Below are positions 1 to 8,478 of a stretch of DNA of 57,071 bases, one piece after another. Within the stretch, counting starts at the first letter, position 1, and each line of letters begins with the position of its first letter. The stretch is from positions 1 through 57,071 of the forward strand of contig JAMOAW010000003.1 of NCBI GenBank assembly GCA_039908535.1, in the 5' to 3' direction. Under the pieces are notes generated by a model. That model saw only the letters and a program-made list of their open reading frames with translations. It was not told the DNA's origin and ran no database searches. This DNA comes from JAMOAW01 sp039908535 (GTDB lineage: Bacteria; Pseudomonadota; Magnetococcia; Magnetococcales; JADFZT01). The translations under genes were made by a program, and so were the position numbers.

Positions 1-819
1 GCCGACTTCTCAACCTCCGGTTCTAACGACGCCTCTGCCGACTTCTCAACCTCCGGTTCTAACGACGCCTCTGCCGACTTCTCAACCTCCGGTTCTAACG
101 ACGCCTCTGCCGACTTCTCGACCTCCGGTTCTAACGACGCCTCTGCCGACTTCTCGACCTCCGGTTCCAACGACGCCTCTACCGACTTCTCAACCTCCGG
201 TTCCAACGACGCCTCTACCGACTTCTCAACCTCCGGTTCCAACGACGCCTCTGCCGACTTCTCAACCTCCGGTTCTAACGACGCCTCTGCAGAAATCTCA
301 ACCTCCGGTTCTAACGACGCCTCTGCCGACTTCTCAACCTCCGGTTCCAACGACGCCTCTGCCGACTTCTCAACCTCCGGTTCCAACGACGCCTCTGCCG
401 ACTTCTCAACCTCCGGTTCCAACGACGCCTCTGCCGACTTTTCAACCTCCGGTTCTAACGACGCCTCTGCCGACTTCTCAACCTCCGGTTCCAACGACGC
501 CTCTACCGACTTCTCAACCTCCGGTTCCAACGACGCCTCTACCGACTTCTCAACCTCCGGTTCCAACGACGCCTCTGCCGACTTCTCAACCTCCGGTTCC
601 AACGACGCCTCTGCCGACTTCTCAACCTCCGGTTCCAACGACGCCTCTGCCGACTTCTCAACCTCCGGTTCTAACGACGCCTCTGCCGACTTCTCAACCT
701 CCGGTTCTAACGACGCCTCTACCGACTTCTCAACCTCCGGTTCTAACGACGCCTCTGCCGACTTCTCAACCTCCGGTTCTAACGACGCCTCTGCCGACTT
801 CTCAACCTCCGGTTCCAAC
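1..819 (-). repeat. 36-bp tandem repeat inside the CheW-domain gene, about 22 units
   Basis: Units of 36 bp run without spacers from the window edge to about 819 in perfect register. Differences are mostly single bases (T/C in the CCGGTTC segment, A/G in the ACCGAC segment). One unit near 289-300 differs by several bases and changes the encoded K to I. No unit shifts the frame, so the array is kept as coding sequence. Near-identity of units implies recent expansion or homogenisation, and copy number probably varies between strains. Confidence 0.97.
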
Positions 820-1547
820 ACGTCTTCAACAACCGTTTCCAATTCCAAAGAGATTTCACTCGACTCAACAGTAACATTCCCCCCTGAGACCGGATCGTCT
901 AAACGACCCAAAAGTTCAAACATAGCCGCATCGGCTCCGAAAGGGAAGAGCTCGGTTTCTGCCTCCATTTCAGGCTCTTCTGTATTTACCTTCATGGTCA
1001 ACACCTCTGTTTCAATCAATGCCAGTGCCGTCTGCAACTCACTTTTTTCACCATCAACCAGATTTTTCTCTGGCACATCCGAAACAAATTTCTGTTGTAC
1101 ACCCTTCTCCACCCCATCTGATTTTTGAGTGGGGAGAGGAATCGGCCGCATTTGTGGTGGTCGATCCCCTTCAAAGATTCTATCCAATCCCAATAACTCA
1201 ATTTTTCCAGCCATGCCAATTTTGGGCGGCGGCTCTATCTGGAGTGGATCCAGCTCCAACACCTCGCGAACGGCATCCACCACCCCACCAACCAAAAAAA
1301 ACGCCTCTTCACTTGGAATTTCCAGAATGATAATGGTCTTCCCACCAGGAATATCCCGACGCGCCAATCCCAATTTTAAACGTAAGTCAAACACTGGAAC
1401 GATATTCCCACGCAGATTAATCACCCCCATAATTTCTTGAGGCGATCGAGGAACACGAGTAATCGCGACGGCATTTAAAATTTCTCGAACTCTCTGAATA
1501 TCCACTCCAAAGGTTTCGTTACCTAATTGACAGGTCAATAATCTCAT
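1..1547 (-). CDS. CheW-domain protein with long 12-residue tandem-repeat tail (C-terminus beyond window)
   Basis: The ATG at 1545-1547 overlaps the stop of the upstream gene (ATGA), and the frame stays open to the window edge, so about 515 residues are visible and the C-terminus is missing. Residues 1-130 look like a CheW coupling domain: an opening CQLGNETFGVDIQRV, then ITRVPRSP and GVINLRGNIVPVFDLR. CheW proteins link chemoreceptors to the kinase CheA at the inner membrane face. An acidic linker (about 130-243) follows. The rest is about 22 copies of the unit SAEASLEPEVEK, encoded by a 36-bp tandem repeat. Ordinary CheW is about 160 residues, so this tail is exceptional. It should be highly charged, extended or helical. 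The coupling domain is clear; the function of the tail is unknown. Confidence 0.85.
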   Translation of the reverse strand, partial: MRLLTCQLGNETFGVDIQRVREILNAVAITRVPRSPQEIMGVINLRGNIVPVFDLRLKLGLARRDIPGGKTIIILEIPSEEAFFLVGGVVDAVREVLELDPLQIEPPPKIGMAGKIELLGLDRIFEGDRPPQMRPIPLPTQKSDGVEKGVQQKFVSDVPEKNLVDGEKSELQTALALIETEVLTMKVNTEEPEMEAETELFPFGADAAMFELLGRLDDPVSGGNVTVESSEISLELETVVEDVLEPEVEKSAEASLEPEVEKSAEASLEPEVEKSVEASLEPEVEKSAEASLEPEVEKSAEASLEPEVEKSAEASLEPEVEKSAEASLEPEVEKSVEASLEPEVEKSVEASLEPEVEKSAEASLEPEVEKSAEASLEPEVEKSAEASLEPEVEKSAEASLEPEVEKSAEASLEPEVEISAEASLEPEVEKSAEASLEPEVEKSVEASLEPEVEKSVEASLEPEVEKSAEASLEPEVEKSAEASLEPEVEKSAEASLEPEVEKSAEASLEPEVEKS

Positions 1548-1897
1548 CTAGATTTAATAAATAAAGTAAGAATTAACATAATACTAAAAATAACGATCGT
1601 AACCACCAACGACGAACTGGTTTCCTGTTTGGTAATTTCAACCTTTTGTTCCAAATTGGTGGCAATTTTGTTAAATCCAATCATAGAATTAGAAATTTCC
1701 TGAAAACTGCTAAACATAGCCTCATACTTTTGCAAGTTGGCCATGGTGGATCTTTTTCCCTCCTCTATTGAAGGGGGTATCGCATCCAAAGTTTCCCGTA
1801 TACTTTGCATCTGTTGGTCCAAATCATCCAAGCGCGTCTCTAAAGCAAGCAATCGCTCAGATATTTGTGGCACCCCAGTTTTCCCTTTAACGATCAT
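1544..1897 (-). CDS. Small tail-anchored coiled-coil membrane protein
   Basis: This 117-residue protein has heptad-like helices (residues about 10-45, containing ERLLALETRLDDLDQQ, and about 60-90) followed by one C-terminal hydrophobic segment (VVTIVIFSIMLILTLFI) and a short basic end. It should be anchored in the inner membrane by its tail with the bulk in the cytoplasm. Its stop overlaps the start of the CheW-domain gene (ATGA), so the two are probably translationally coupled. The gene pair suggests that the coiled coil works with the CheW-like protein at a membrane signalling array. I do not recognise a named family. Confidence 0.75.
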   Translation of the reverse strand: MIVKGKTGVPQISERLLALETRLDDLDQQMQSIRETLDAIPPSIEEGKRSTMANLQKYEAMFSSFQEISNSMIGFNKIATNLEQKVEITKQETSSSLVVTIVIFSIMLILTLFIKSR

Positions 1898-2048
1898 AAC
1901 CTTTACCCTCGCACACGCTATCTCCCCAAGATTTCACCAATCTATTGAAGATAAACAAGTTCCAAAAGGAATTCAAGCATCCAAAACAATAAAATCAGAA
2001 AGAATTCATTCCAATGGTAAACGATTATAAACCAAAGATTAAAAATTA

Positions 2049-2092
2049 ACAAAAAGAGACGGTTGGAGGTTTAAGCATCCAACCGTCTCTTT
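2049..2092 (-). terminator. Rho-independent terminator after the OmpA-family gene
   Basis: A perfect 15-bp inverted repeat (arms 2053-2067 and 2078-2092, loop of 10) lies just past the OmpA-family stop. On the minus strand the arm runs into a T-rich stretch. It closes the asmA-ompA transcription unit. Confidence 0.85.
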
Positions 2093-2099
2093 AAATGAG

Positions 2100-2789
2100 T
2101 TATTGAGGAGTCAATTCCACACGACGATTGAGTGCCCGTCCCTCCTTGGTGGCATTATCGGCCACCGGGTTCTTATATCCAAAACCTTGCACCTCAAACC
2201 GCCCAGCTTCCAACCCCTTTTTAACCATATACTCCATCACACGTTTGGAACGACGCACAGAAAGCTTATTGTTATAAACTTCCTTGCCGATGATATCGGT
2301 GTGACCATTGAGCTGCATTTTTAAATCTGGATTTTTCTTCATGACATCAGAGACAACATCCAGTCCTGGTTTATAATCGGCTTTCACAGCGGAACGGTCG
2401 AAATCAAACAAAACGTTATTGATCACCCAACACCCATCGGCGTTAACTGGCGCACCTCTTGGGGTACCGGGACACTTATCTTTGCTATCCACCACGCCAT
2501 CCAGATCGGAATCTGGATCCTGCACTGGGGCTTTGGCCTCGACCACCGCCGCAACGACTGGAGGAGGAGTCACCTCTTTTTCTTTATAAATAGGAAAATA
2601 AAATTGTGTTCCGGCATGAGAAAGAACACCATGCCCTTTTTGAGGATGCCATTGCGTCCACCCATTGTACTCCCATGGTTCAAATGCAAAAGCAGCACGA
2701 CTCCAGGTCAAAAGGGCCATTATTGAAATCGCGGCCAATACAAACATAAATCGATTTTGTCTCGTTTTAGCATTCAATTTGATACTCAT
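2100..2789 (-). CDS. OmpA-family outer membrane/peptidoglycan-binding protein
   Basis: This 229-residue protein begins with a hydrophobic signal segment (about 14-36, ending AAFAF). A short Trp/Pro-rich region follows, then one thrombospondin type 3-like calcium repeat (DPDSDLDGVVDSKDKCPGTP, about 92-111), then a C-terminal OmpA domain (about 120-229). That domain contains VLFDFDRSAVK, LNGHTDIIG, and the peptidoglycan-contact segment NNKLSVRRSKRV. The C-terminal domain binds peptidoglycan in the periplasm. The usual eight-stranded OmpA barrel is missing, so the protein is probably periplasmic or peripherally attached. The start is supported by AGGAGA upstream. It lies 15 bp after the AsmA-family gene and probably shares its transcript. 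Confidence 0.88.
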   Translation of the reverse strand: MSIKLNAKTRQNRFMFVLAAISIMALLTWSRAAFAFEPWEYNGWTQWHPQKGHGVLSHAGTQFYFPIYKEKEVTPPPVVAAVVEAKAPVQDPDSDLDGVVDSKDKCPGTPRGAPVNADGCWVINNVLFDFDRSAVKADYKPGLDVVSDVMKKNPDLKMQLNGHTDIIGKEVYNNKLSVRRSKRVMEYMVKKGLEAGRFEVQGFGYKNPVADNATKEGRALNRRVELTPQ

Positions 2790-2804
2790 TGTTAAATTCT
2801 CCTA

Positions 2805-4946
2805 TTAAAAAGGTAATTTTTGCAACAACCCGCCCGCCCCACCTGGGACAATTTTATCCAATTTTTCACTAAGACCTTTATCTTTAAGCTTATCCTCCAA
2901 TTTTTTTTGAAGTTTCTCCTTGGCCTCTTCCTTGATATTTTCTTCCAGTAGAGATTTTAAATCCAACCTATATTTAGGATCGGATAATTGACCATAAAAC
3001 TGAATAGGAATCTTCACATTTTTTAATTCATCAATCGATTTTCCACCTTGCCCCTCCAACGTACCTACCACCCCTACCGTCAATAAATACTCCAATTGAT
3101 CCTTAGGTAAATTGGCTTCGCCTTGACCAGAAACCCGCAAAAGGGGCGACAACATGACCAAATCCTGATTGCGAATTATCCCATCTTCAATATGGACCGA
3201 ACCAGAGAGTTCCGAAAAATCGGTTTTTTCCACAGTTTGATCTGGTTGGACAGGCAATCCTTGTAACTTATTATAGGCATTGCGAATCATTTGCGGGATA
3301 TTTATTCCCACCACCGCCCCTTCAGAAAAGGCGAAATCGGCTTTACCATTCAAAGTTTGTTTCATCTGATCGGCGTTCAATCCCTCCATATGCAGATCGG
3401 CAAAAGAGCGAGCCAATCCAGTAATGCGTTCTTGACCGGTTAAATCTTTGAGCAAAGGAGCCGCTTGGACTTTGATCAAAGTCTCTTTAACCGCAATTTT
3501 TGCGGCCTTGCCTTGTACATTGAGGGTTACCTGACCATCAAACGTTCCCTCATAAAGTTTGGCCTGCATGGGATAAAGATTAATGATGCCATCCTTGGCT
3601 TGAAGAGTCAGGAGCATGTCACGCAGGGTCAAGTTCGCTGCCTTTAAACTACCCACGCGCAACTTGCCATCCAAATTTAATGGACGCAGCGCTGCCAAAT
3701 CCGTGGAGGCCTCCCCCTCTATATGGGAAACTGGCGCGTCAGATGTTGAAGAGTGAATATTTTTCTGTGCCTCCTGCTTGGGTGGCAAATAACGATCCAG
3801 ATCCAAAGCATCCACGCTCACATCAAAACGGACCGCTCCCGTTTTTAACTGACTGCCAGCGGTGCCCTGAATTTTGAGATCATCCAAAAAAATATTTAAA
3901 CGATTGACCACCAAGTTAGAGGTCGTCCCTTGGAAAGAGAGATCCATACTGGCTTTGACCAACCTATTGGGATCGGCGGTGACAGGGGGTGAAAAATTCA
4001 ATTTATCAAATAGTTGCTTTGGATTAAACTCAGCCAGTTTAAGTTCGCCTGCAAATCCAGGCTTACTGGTCAACTCTTTCCCATGCACCTGCCCGGTGAT
4101 TTCCAAACCTAAGCTTTGCAATTTTAGATTGGCCAATGTCAAGGTATCCGCCGCCATATCCAAACCGAGCTGCCCGCCCAAATTCACCGCCATCTCACCA
4201 TTCGGTAGCGATTTTCCCTTGGCATTGAGGGTGAATGTATCGAGTTGAACGAGATATTTTTTGCCGGGTTTTTCCATTTTGACCATCGTTTTGATGGTCG
4301 TATTCCCGCTCATGGCCAGTGGATTGAGATTAAAATCAAATCCCAAATTGATGTTGACAGGTTCCGTTTTAGACAGCACCCCCGTTTCCAAATGAAAATC
4401 GCTCAATGCCGCTGCCTGCCCGCTCTGCTCATCTTTCCAAGTCAAATCTGAATGGGTAATCTCCACGCCTTGAATGGCAAAATCGGCCAATTTTGGTGTG
4501 CTGGATTTCGGGACCGCCGTTACCGAAGTCGATGGTGCTGTTTCTTTAGGAAGTGATGCGGTCATCTCTTCCCAGTTCCCCAACCCTGCCTTATTCCGTG
4601 CCAAATTAAGGCTCAAACCATCCAAAATCACCGTATCAACCACCACTTTTTTATGCAAAAGCGGAGCCACCATCAACTTGATAGAAACTTTATTCACCTT
4701 TGCAAACGGCGTGCTCCCAAACCCTGGCGCATTCCCCAACGCCACAACCCCGGTTTGAATGCCAAGACGAGGAAAAAACGTCAACGAGAAATCCCCCTGA
4801 ATCTGCAACGTGCGCCCTGTTTGTTTTTCAACCAACTGGATGATCTCATCGCGATAGTCATTTGGATTCACGGTCAAAAAAACAATCGCGCCCCCACCAA
4901 CCAACAAGGCCACCACACCTACAATCAAATAGACCAAATATTTCAT
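2805..4946 (-). CDS. AsmA-family envelope protein
   Basis: This 713-residue protein has one N-terminal membrane segment (YLVYLIVGVVALLVGGGAIVF) and an AsmA-type opening (NPNDYRDEI.QLVEKQTGR.L.I.GD). A long beta-rich periplasmic region follows. The C-terminal part resembles the AsmA C domain (GLNADQMKQTLNGKADFAF, LSPLLRVSGQGEANLP). AsmA-like proteins are inner-membrane anchored and are thought to help move phospholipid or regulate outer membrane assembly. The tail is Lys/Glu/Leu-rich. It is the first gene of a two-gene unit with the OmpA-family gene. Family assignment is confident; the exact role is not. Confidence 0.88.
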   Translation of the reverse strand: MKYLVYLIVGVVALLVGGGAIVFLTVNPNDYRDEIIQLVEKQTGRTLQIQGDFSLTFFPRLGIQTGVVALGNAPGFGSTPFAKVNKVSIKLMVAPLLHKKVVVDTVILDGLSLNLARNKAGLGNWEEMTASLPKETAPSTSVTAVPKSSTPKLADFAIQGVEITHSDLTWKDEQSGQAAALSDFHLETGVLSKTEPVNINLGFDFNLNPLAMSGNTTIKTMVKMEKPGKKYLVQLDTFTLNAKGKSLPNGEMAVNLGGQLGLDMAADTLTLANLKLQSLGLEITGQVHGKELTSKPGFAGELKLAEFNPKQLFDKLNFSPPVTADPNRLVKASMDLSFQGTTSNLVVNRLNIFLDDLKIQGTAGSQLKTGAVRFDVSVDALDLDRYLPPKQEAQKNIHSSTSDAPVSHIEGEASTDLAALRPLNLDGKLRVGSLKAANLTLRDMLLTLQAKDGIINLYPMQAKLYEGTFDGQVTLNVQGKAAKIAVKETLIKVQAAPLLKDLTGQERITGLARSFADLHMEGLNADQMKQTLNGKADFAFSEGAVVGINIPQMIRNAYNKLQGLPVQPDQTVEKTDFSELSGSVHIEDGIIRNQDLVMLSPLLRVSGQGEANLPKDQLEYLLTVGVVGTLEGQGGKSIDELKNVKIPIQFYGQLSDPKYRLDLKSLLEENIKEEAKEKLQKKLEDKLKDKGLSEKLDKIVPGGAGGLLQKLPF

Positions 4947-4971
4947 AATAATCCATCCTTCCTCGTCTATA

Positions 4972-5117
4972 GAACATGGTGCCCTTCGGGCAAAAAATTA
5001 AAATCAAAACCTTGGGGGATGAATCCCCCAAACCCCCTCTTTTTTTTTAAGAATTTAAAAAGAAGGGTGGGGGTATTGGGGGGCGGTTCTCCGCCCCCCA
5101 AGGTCTTGTGCATGTTT
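4972..5117 (+). repeat. Cloverleaf repeat element, copy 1
   Basis: It starts GAACATGGTGCCC and contains all three arms: GGGGGAT/ATCCCCC, CCCCCTC/GGGTGGGGG joined by A/T runs, and GGGGCGGTTCTCCGCCCC. The outer stem is AAAACCTTGG/CCAAGGTCTT. It lies between the EAL gene (its 3' side) and the AsmA gene (its 5' side). Confidence 0.9.
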
Positions 5118-5165
5118 TGAAAAAAATTGTTTTTTGTCAATAAAAAACGATAAAACACAAAAAAA

Positions 5166-7127
5166 TCACCCATTATATTTTTTCAATAACTCTAAAACCT
5201 CCCCTGCAGGCACCGCCTTACTATAGAGCCAACCTTGAATATCGTTGCACCCACCCCTTTCCAAAGCGTTCTCTTGGGCCTGGGTTTCGACCCCTTCGGC
5301 AGTCACTTCAAGATGGAGGGTTCTGGCCATTTGCAAAATAGCATCCACGATCCCTTGACTTTCGGAATCCTGTGGCAACTCCATAACAAAAGAACGGTCA
5401 ATCTTTAAACGGTCAAATGGAAAACGTTTTAAATGCGACAAGGATGAATAACCTGTACCAAAATCATCCAAAGAGATCTGTACCCCAACCTCTTTGAGGG
5501 CCGTCAAAGTCTCCCGGGCCTTTTTGGCATCTGCCATGACATAAGATTCGGTAATTTCTAAATCCAAAAAATGCGGATCCAAATCGGTTTGACGTAAAAT
5601 ATCGGCTACCGTTGCCAATAGGGCCACGTCACCAAACTGCTTGGCAGAAAGATTGACCGCCATGCTCAAATCGTCATAGCCCAGACCATGCCACACTTTA
5701 AGATCCCGACAGGCATTAAAAAGAACGTGTCGTCCTAAAGGCAAAATCAACCCGGTCTCTTCAGCCAGTGGGATAAATTGATCTGGAAACGCCTTCATAC
5801 GCCCCGATTGATTGGGATCAGGCCAACGCACCAAAGCCTCAAAACCAATAATACGCCGCGTGGCCAGTCCAATCTTTGGTTGATAATAGACATGAATCCC
5901 CCCACTGAAGATGGCTTGGCGTAAATCCTGTTCCAAATCCAACAAACGCCGGGTCTCCTGGTGGGTATCGGCAGAAAAAAGCTGAAATTGATTGCCTCCT
6001 GCCTCCTTGGCTTTTTTTAACGCAAACATCGCCTTTTCCAACAGATGATCCTCATCAATCGGAAACAGACTCACCCCAATGCTCAAGGAAAGCTGCAAAG
6101 TACGGCCAAATTGCTCAATTGGCTCTTGAATAATACGCATCACTCGCCCGACCGGATGCATCACCTCTTGGGCATCCCGAATCGAAACAATCAATACAAA
6201 CGTATCCCCATCGGTTTTGGCCAAGGTATCACCAGAACGCAACGCCCCAAAAAGGCGTTGCCCAACCCTTTTTAAAATCTCATCTCCCCCCTCCCGACCC
6301 AAGGTTTCGTTAATGCGTCCAAAACGATCTATCCCCACGGCAATCACTGCAAAAGACTCTTGGGTGCGCCGAACCTTGCTCATGGCCTGCTCTAAACGAT
6401 CTAAAAAAAGACGCCGGTTAGGAAGGCCTGTCAAAAGATCTTCAAAGGCATATTTACGATTTTTCTCCTCCGAAAAATGCAGCGTCTTTAAAACCGACAA
6501 CGCCATAGACATCGCATGCAAAAATATTTTGGTGCGCGGATCCTCTTTACTATGGGGTTCGACATAAAGATTTACCAAAAAATCAACACGCTCCTCCCCC
6601 ATGGCAAAAATTTTAAAGATGGTATGTCCATGAGGCGTCATCCCTTGAGGACGAATGGTATGATATTCATCCACTTCCGAGGTATACGACACATTCCACC
6701 TCTCCAACATTGCCCGACCACACAAACACTCACCAAAATTTAGCAAACCACAAACCTGCATAAGGTCGGCTGAAAAATTTTTCTGCGCCACCATACGCAA
6801 CACCCGTTTTTCAGAATCCACCACAAACAGACACCCTTTATCCTGACTATTTAAGCTGGGCACCGATAAAATACGCTCTAAAGCCCGCTGCAATTTTTCC
6901 TCCAAAGAGAGCGGTTCCAAAGCCAGACTGACGACATCAATAATCGTTTTTAGAACAACTTCAGATTCAATCGCCTCGGCCTGCAAGGTCTGCTGAATAG
7001 TTGTCTCAAGAAGATCCATAAAAATCTCCTGGTTCGATTCAGGATCCGATCTTCCAATTTGAAAAAGATGTCGAATCAAAGAATACAGGGGCACTCGTGC
7101 CCCACCCAGCATAGATATTTCGCTCAT
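5166..7127 (-). CDS. GAF - degenerate GGDEF - EAL cyclic-di-GMP phosphodiesterase
   Basis: From ATG 7127 the protein has 653 residues. An in-frame TTG at 7151 would add eight. It has a GAF-like sensor region (about 55-215), a GGDEF-like domain (about 225-390) and an EAL domain (about 395-647). The cyclase signature reads TDGDTF where active enzymes have GGDEF/GGEEF, so diguanylate cyclase activity is probably lost. The EAL domain keeps FEALVRW, LEITES, DDFGTGYSS, KIDRSF and EGVET, so it should hydrolyse cyclic-di-GMP in the cytoplasm. The degenerate GGDEF may bind GTP as a regulator, as known for some family members. It is monocistronic by spacing, with repeat copy 1 downstream. Confidence 0.9.
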   Translation of the reverse strand: MSEISMLGGARVPLYSLIRHLFQIGRSDPESNQEIFMDLLETTIQQTLQAEAIESEVVLKTIIDVVSLALEPLSLEEKLQRALERILSVPSLNSQDKGCLFVVDSEKRVLRMVAQKNFSADLMQVCGLLNFGECLCGRAMLERWNVSYTSEVDEYHTIRPQGMTPHGHTIFKIFAMGEERVDFLVNLYVEPHSKEDPRTKIFLHAMSMALSVLKTLHFSEEKNRKYAFEDLLTGLPNRRLFLDRLEQAMSKVRRTQESFAVIAVGIDRFGRINETLGREGGDEILKRVGQRLFGALRSGDTLAKTDGDTFVLIVSIRDAQEVMHPVGRVMRIIQEPIEQFGRTLQLSLSIGVSLFPIDEDHLLEKAMFALKKAKEAGGNQFQLFSADTHQETRRLLDLEQDLRQAIFSGGIHVYYQPKIGLATRRIIGFEALVRWPDPNQSGRMKAFPDQFIPLAEETGLILPLGRHVLFNACRDLKVWHGLGYDDLSMAVNLSAKQFGDVALLATVADILRQTDLDPHFLDLEITESYVMADAKKARETLTALKEVGVQISLDDFGTGYSSLSHLKRFPFDRLKIDRSFVMELPQDSESQGIVDAILQMARTLHLEVTAEGVETQAQENALERGGCNDIQGWLYSKAVPAGEVLELLKKYNG

Positions 7128-7369
7128 TTTACTTTCAAAAATCCCTTCCAAAATCTTATAATCATTGTCTCAACAACCTCCCGCCTATGGTATCTTATCC
7201 CAATCTGAGATGAAGATCCATCATTCAAATAAATGTATTTCTCTAAAAAAAAAATACTAGACAAGACTATTTTTTTTTCCCCATCATAAAATTTTACTCT
7301 CTGCTTAGTAACTTTTTCTGTATAATGTTCATAATATGAAACATAATAATTCCTGACAGGGAGTAACCT

Positions 7370-7690
7370 ATGAAAAAAACAGTTATTACTCTTTTCAGCC
7401 TTACCGCCCTCATGACCTTTTCGCACCCCGTCCAGGCAAGATGGGGGAATGGTCCAATTGGTATCATAAACGGTCCAGTGGACGGCTTGGTTACTGGTGC
7501 TCTGATCGGATCGGTCTTCGGTCCAGACCAAGAACACCGCATAGAAAACGCGACGATCGGCGGAGCTGTCGGTCTACTTTTGGGAAGTCGTACCACCCAT
7601 CGCCACCCAGTCTGCTGCATTGTCCCCCACCGCAGAGTACCTCCTTATCGTGTCAGACATGTCATTCATCATCATTATTATGAATATTAA
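7370..7690 (+). CDS. Small exported protein with His/Arg-rich C-terminus
   Basis: This 106-residue protein has a clear signal peptide (MKKTVITLFSLTALMTF, cleavage near VQA-RW). Gly-rich helix-prone segments follow (GLVTGALIGSVFG and IGGAVGLLLGS), like the glycine-zipper segments of small envelope proteins. The C-terminus is rich in His, Arg, Pro and Cys (HHHYYEY at the end). GGGAG lies upstream of the ATG. It probably sits in the periplasm or outer membrane, and the His/Cys tail could bind metal, which is inference. The next gene, with a similar His/Pro/Cys end, follows after 25 bp, suggesting a two-gene operon. No family recognised. Confidence 0.7.
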   Translation: MKKTVITLFSLTALMTFSHPVQARWGNGPIGIINGPVDGLVTGALIGSVFGPDQEHRIENATIGGAVGLLLGSRTTHRHPVCCIVPHRRVPPYRVRHVIHHHYYEY

Positions 7691-7715
7691 ATATAAAGAT
7701 AGGAGATTTCATCCC

Positions 7716-8270
7716 ATGTTCATCCTTGGAAGGCCATTCATTCAAATCCTTTTAGCCACATTTATACCCTTTTTTCTACTCACCGGAACCGCCTTTGCCA
7801 ACAAAGAGATTGAGTTGGATTTTAATTATGAACGCTATTCCGGCGATGACTACCAAATTTCCCTCAAAAAAAGGGCCTTAGAAGAGTATCCGGCCCTGCG
7901 GATCAATCTCTATAAATTGCTCTATGTAGAATTGGTAGCTAAAAGCAAAGATGGACAGTCCAGAGCCCGCTTACAAGTGGGATCATGGCGTTCTCCCTCT
8001 ATGCGCATTGCTGGCACACGGCACGACTATGCCACTCAACGCCCTGCCAGCTTTGAACACCTCTATATCGACAACGATTCCCATGCACCCGACGATAGCG
8101 CATGGCTCTTATTGCTAAAAGGTGAGGTTAAAATCTCTAAAATCATATTACACCTACGACTAGACAGTGAGGTGGGTGATGACCGACACATCCATCATGT
8201 GGATCCACCACCACCCCCTCTGTATAGAATCCGTCCTTGCCGACCCTTTGAAAGACACTGCGGTTATTAA
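7716..8270 (+). CDS. Exported protein of unknown function with His/Pro-rich end
   Basis: I use the ATG at 7716, preceded by AGGAG, rather than an upstream in-frame ATG that would overlap the previous gene. The 184-residue product starts with a signal peptide (hydrophobic about 6-27, cleavage near AFA-NK). The mature part is mixed and soluble. It ends in a His/Pro/Cys-rich tail (HIHHV, then PPPPPLYR, then HCGY). The previous gene, 25 bp upstream, also ends in a His/Arg/Cys-rich tail, so the pair may act together in the periplasm. No family recognised. Confidence 0.65.
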   Translation: MFILGRPFIQILLATFIPFFLLTGTAFANKEIELDFNYERYSGDDYQISLKKRALEEYPALRINLYKLLYVELVAKSKDGQSRARLQVGSWRSPSMRIAGTRHDYATQRPASFEHLYIDNDSHAPDDSAWLLLLKGEVKISKIILHLRLDSEVGDDRHIHHVDPPPPPLYRIRPCRPFERHCGY

Positions 8271-8275
8271 CACAT

Positions 8276-8468
8276 AAAAAAAATCAAGACCTTGGGGGAC
8301 CCAGAACCGCCCCCCAATTCCCTCTACCCTTTTTTTTAAAGTCTTAAAAAAAAGAGGAGGTCTGATGGATTCATCCCCCAGGGTTTTGATTTTAATTTTT
8401 TGCCCACAGGGCATCCTGTTCTACTTGGAAGATTGGGGGGCGGGTCTTTGCCCGCCAAAGTTTTGATC
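8276..8468 (-). repeat. Cloverleaf repeat element, copy 2, with an extra arm fragment
   Basis: It is in the opposite orientation to copy 1, from AATCAAGACCTTGGGG to GGGCATCCTGTTC (8422). A second fragment of the GC-rich arm follows (GGGGGGCGGG.CCCGCC, 8432-8468). It fills the gap between two convergent genes, where it could act as a bidirectional terminator. Confidence 0.85.
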
Positions 8469-8478
8469 TATTGAATCA

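Noticed and set aside
1..819. CRISPR array, because the repeat unit is 36 bp
   Set aside because: Units abut with no spacers, and the frame is open and in register with an upstream CheW domain, so it is a coding tandem repeat.
7124..7620. Minus-strand frames upstream of the EAL gene
   Set aside because: They overlap the signal-peptide gene at 7370 on the other strand and have no coding features.
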